The translations under genes and the position numbers were made by a program. A model generated the notes under the pieces. The model made no database searches. It was not told the origin of the DNA and saw only the letters and a list, made by a program, of their open reading frames with translations. Below, in pieces: positions 62,220 through 64,000 of a DNA stretch of 64,000 nucleotides; positions within the stretch are counted from its first letter, which is position 1; the number at the start of each line of letters is the position of its first letter. This DNA comes from JBJHBY01 sp050485745 (GTDB lineage Bacteria; Pseudomonadota; Gammaproteobacteria; Pseudomonadales; CAMLJR01), in the NCBI GenBank assembly GCA_050485745.1, contig JBJHBY010000001.1:3915-67914 (forward strand), written 5' to 3'.

Positions 62220-62969
62220 TCAGGGGGGGCATCCATTGACCTGCAAGACCAGGCAGAGGTAGCCATAGTCGTCGCCACAAGCCTCGTAGACCTCCCCCTC
62301 CCGCCGAATGGCGGTATAGACATCGAGCTCGCCTCGTCGAGAGATCGCGTTTTGGAGCGGCAACTCGAGGCCGTTATAATACGCCTGCCAGTCTCCGGCC
62401 GGTAGCCGAAACGAGCCCAGCAGGTCGTAGCCCGCGCTCCGGGCCTGATCGATGCGTGTCAGCTCATCCCGCATATCAGGATACTCGTCCGCAAAGAAGG
62501 CACGCGCGCGCTCGGCCGGCTTGGCGACAAACCAGACGAGTTCGGTCACGACGAGGCAGCCGCCTGATCGAAGCAACGGTCGCCAGCATCGCAGGGCATT
62601 CTCGAACCCGATCGAATATGCGCTACCTTCGGCCCAGACCAGATCAAAACCGGTGCCGAGCGAGGTGGCATCCGCCATGTCTGCAGACACCGTCGTGATG
62701 CGCTCAGTGAGGCCGAGTTCTCCGGCAACCGCTCGCAATGTCACCAGGAAAGGTGGATGAATATCCACCGCAGTAACGTGTGCTCTGGTCTCCTGAGCGA
62801 GAACAATCGTCGAGCTACCAGTTCCGCAACCCAGGTCAATCACACGCTCGACCTGCAGGGAATTCGGCAGCAATCGCAGCGCGCGACGGGTGCTGTCCGA
62901 GCTTCCGGGCCCCTGCCGGGGCGTGTCTTCGAAGAGCTCGAAAAGCAGCTTGAGTTCGTGGGATTCCAT
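62220..62969 (-). CDS. class I SAM-dependent methyltransferase
   Basis: A protein of about 249 residues. SAM motif I is VIDLGCGTGSSTIVLA (~53-68), followed by acidic motif II VTAVDIHPP and motif IV FDLVWAEGSAY; GGCLVVTELVW follows as strand 5. It is cytoplasmic with no obvious target; small-molecule methylation fits the pattern. The ATG at 62967-62969 has only a weak AGGTG site. It lies in the accessory block on the same strand as the beta-lactamase and the truncated VOC gene. No fused domain. Confidence 0.82.
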   Translation of the reverse strand: MESHELKLLFELFEDTPRQGPGSSDSTRRALRLLPNSLQVERVIDLGCGTGSSTIVLAQETRAHVTAVDIHPPFLVTLRAVAGELGLTERITTVSADMADATSLGTGFDLVWAEGSAYSIGFENALRCWRPLLRSGGCLVVTELVWFVAKPAERARAFFADEYPDMRDELTRIDQARSAGYDLLGSFRLPAGDWQAYYNGLELPLQNAISRRGELDVYTAIRREGEVYEACGDDYGYLCLVLQVNGCPP

Positions 62970-62997
62970 GGATTCACCTATCCGATCGACGTAGTGG

Positions 62998-63219
62998 TCA
63001 TTGGGCCGTCCAATGCCTCGTGTAGCGACGCTTCCCTGCCACAGAGCTGGCGACAGAAGATCCGGCAAGGCTCGCCAAAAGGTAAATTACTGAAGAAGCC
63101 CCGGTAAGCTCCGCGACGTCGTCATCAATAATTCGGCTCAGCTCCAGGCCGAGAGCGTTCCTGTAGAAGTCTATAGCAGGTGTTAGCTCTGGCACGTCGA
63201 TGTTAACGACTATTCTCAT
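62998..63219 (-). pseudogene. truncated VOC/glyoxalase-family gene
   Basis: The first ~50 residues are a normal VOC half-fold (IVVNIDVPELTPAIDFYRN, then ALGLELSRI and SVIYLLA). After that the sequence loses similarity and ends at 73 codons, whereas complete VOC proteins have ~120. The second metal-ligand half is absent. It probably results from a deletion that brought the methyltransferase gene next to it. Confidence 0.65.
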
Positions 63220-63324
63220 GCGCTTCCCATCAATTCAAGTGGGGCTGGTCTTATCTATATGAAAGTGGACGCCGTTATTCACACAGTGGACTTGCCCCAG
63301 TACAGTAGGCACTTCTAGGCTACG

Positions 63325-63361
63325 CCGCCTTTTGGCGTCGGCCTGCCTTGCCTTGTTATGG
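63325..63361 (+). other. putative attC right half (integron recombination site)
   Basis: The segment ending TCGGCCTGCCTTGCCTT-GTTATGG has a GTTRRRY-like core (GTTATGG, 63355-63361). It is complementary to the CCATAAC...CAGGCCGA block at 63942-63970, as expected for the two halves of a recombined attC. No integrase gene is in the window, and the 5' half of this particular site is not recognisable. Confidence 0.5.
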
Positions 63362-63376
63362 GTATTTTGGCAGAAT

Positions 63377-63393
63377 GTACCAATATTTGGTAC
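63377..63393. promoter_or_regulatory. palindromic operator of the toxin-antitoxin operon
   Basis: GTACCAATATTTGGTAC, a perfect 17-bp palindrome just 12 bp before the antitoxin start and next to its AGGAGG. It is well placed for autorepression by the antitoxin or the complex. Confidence 0.7.
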
Positions 63394-63405
63394 AGGAGGC
63401 TCCCC

Positions 63406-63645
63406 GTGGCTAGAAATACCAGCATTACACTTGGCCCCCACTTTGACGAGTTTATAGCTTCTCAGGTTGAAAATGGACGCTATGGCTCGGCGAGCGAGGT
63501 CGTGCGTGCCGGACTGCGGCTGCTTGAAGAAACGGAGAGCAAGCTTGAAAGGCTCAGACGCCTCTTGGATGAAGGCGAGCAAAGCGGGATAGCGGAATAC
63601 TCCCTTGAAAGCGTAATTGCTGAGCTGGATGACGAAGCTCACTAA
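63406..63645 (+). CDS. type II antitoxin, ParD-like
   Basis: A 79-residue ribbon-helix-helix antitoxin. The N-terminal strand and helices NTSITLGPHFDEFIASQVEN and GRYGSASEVVRAGLRLLEE are the ParD/CC2985 pattern; the acidic C-terminal tail (ESVIAELDDEAH) would wrap the toxin. The start is GTG at 63406 with CAGGAGGC upstream and a palindromic operator before it. Its stop overlaps the toxin start (TAATG). The two genes lie between inverted GTTATGGG and CCCATAAC blocks, suggesting a cassette. Confidence 0.9.
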   Translation: MARNTSITLGPHFDEFIASQVENGRYGSASEVVRAGLRLLEETESKLERLRRLLDEGEQSGIAEYSLESVIAELDDEAH

Positions 63646-63938
63646 TGCGCCCATACTTACTCACCGCCGCCGCCCGAAAAGACCTTATTGATATTGGCCG
63701 CTTTACCGCTGAGAAGTGGGGAAAGCGGCAACGCGACAAATACCTCAAGCAGCTTGATGATGCCTTCAAGCTGCTTGCTCGCCAGCCTGAAATAGGCCGC
63801 GATGCGGATGACATAAAGCCTGGGTACAAAAAGTTCAGCCAAGGTAGCCATATCGTCTTTTACCGAGCTGGCACGGAATCCAAGATCGTCGTGACCCGAA
63901 TCCTCCATAATAGTATGGACGTGGATCAGCACCTCTAA
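63645..63938 (+). CDS. type II toxin, ParE/RelE superfamily
   Basis: A 97-residue toxin. It starts LLTAAARKDLIDIGRFTAEKWG, the ParE N-terminal helix pair, continues with QLDDAFKLLARQPEIGRD, and ends IVFYRAGTESKIVVTRILH, which matches the C-terminal strand with the Arg. ParE-type toxins poison gyrase; RelE-type members cleave mRNA. This sequence fits ParE better, because no catalytic RelE Lys/Tyr cluster is evident. The ATG shares a base with the antitoxin stop. Cassette toxin-antitoxin pairs stabilise integron arrays. Confidence 0.9.
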   Translation: MRPYLLTAAARKDLIDIGRFTAEKWGKRQRDKYLKQLDDAFKLLARQPEIGRDADDIKPGYKKFSQGSHIVFYRAGTESKIVVTRILHNSMDVDQHL

Positions 63939-63941
63939 AAC

Positions 63942-64000
63942 CCATAACGCCGCCAACACAGGCCGAGCGACAGCGAAGTCCAGCCCATGCGCCTTTTGCA
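63942..64000 (+). other. putative attC left half
   Basis: CCATAAC (63942-63948) is the exact complement of GTTATGG at 63355-63361. GCCGCCAACACAGGCCGA next to it complements TCGGCCTGCCTTGCC near 63335. The site begins three bases after the toxin stop and runs off the window. Confidence 0.5.

Noticed and set aside
62069..62323. 84-codon minus-strand frame ahead of the beta-lactamase
   Set aside because: It starts inside the methyltransferase gene in another frame and lacks a ribosome site. The protein-like ending may be chance.

Overview
The window is GC-rich and gene-dense, and the gene content points to a free-living aerobic gammaproteobacterium. The evidence is a Coq7-type ubiquinone hydroxylase, a divergent metE/metR pair, a Zur-controlled ZrgA-like zinc system, TonB-dependent receptors, a caa3-type oxidase, and REP palindromes of the kind dispersed in pseudomonad-like genomes. 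A marine lineage near Halieaceae/Cellvibrionales is my guess, not something the sequence proves. Two runs of ten Ns (19393-19402 and 52973-52982) each break the frame of an otherwise normal gene, so this is a draft scaffold. I saw no rRNA, tRNA or CRISPR array.

Layout. 1-1000: the end of purD and coq7. 1179-5101: a TetR regulator with a Baeyer-Villiger-type flavin monooxygenase, facing a thiolase-like gene; both transcription units carry the same palindrome upstream. 5149-10520: a Lon-like protease with a Usp-like partner, a Rieske oxygenase and a D-2-hydroxyacid dehydrogenase. 10734-17534: glutathione peroxidase, a REP cluster, a complete terminal oxidase operon (CoxB with two haem c domains, CoxA, two subunit III genes, subunit IV) and a small membrane protein. 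17655-26352: a LuxR regulator, SDR, two APH-like kinases, an EthD-like protein, a DUF7064-like protein and a TonB receptor, probably an uptake and catabolic locus for a lipophilic compound. 26371-35553: transporters, a luciferase-like oxidoreductase, RidA, a MOSC protein, an uncharacterised membrane gene pair, and DUF2235 and YCII proteins. 35674-45750: an outer-membrane barrel, a TesA-like esterase, two methyltransferases, metE/metR, an ABC-2 exporter and rsuA.

45861-49676 is a zinc-starvation module: two Zur-like boxes flank a His-rich ZrgA-like protein, a DUF3299 protein, an ABC ATPase and an FtsX-like permease. 49695-58632 is a nitrogen-compound module: a LysR regulator, a NitT/TauT-type ABC importer with two related binding proteins, a biuret-hydrolase-like cysteine amidohydrolase, a CDA-fold deaminase and a TonB receptor. 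58679-64000 is accessory DNA: gene fragments, an IS3-type remnant, a flavin monooxygenase, a class D beta-lactamase, a methyltransferase, a truncated VOC gene and a ParDE toxin-antitoxin pair apparently carried on an integron cassette.

The least explained feature is a structured repeat of about 150-170 bp. Two long copies (8396-8563 and 30950-31100) keep the same series of four hairpins although the stem sequences differ by compensating changes. Two partial copies lie at 3475-3507 and 17559-17602. All four lie just 3' of a gene in the same orientation relative to it, and three of them supply that gene's stop codon. An unrelated REP family also supplies stop codons (coq7, gpx and the esterase gene).
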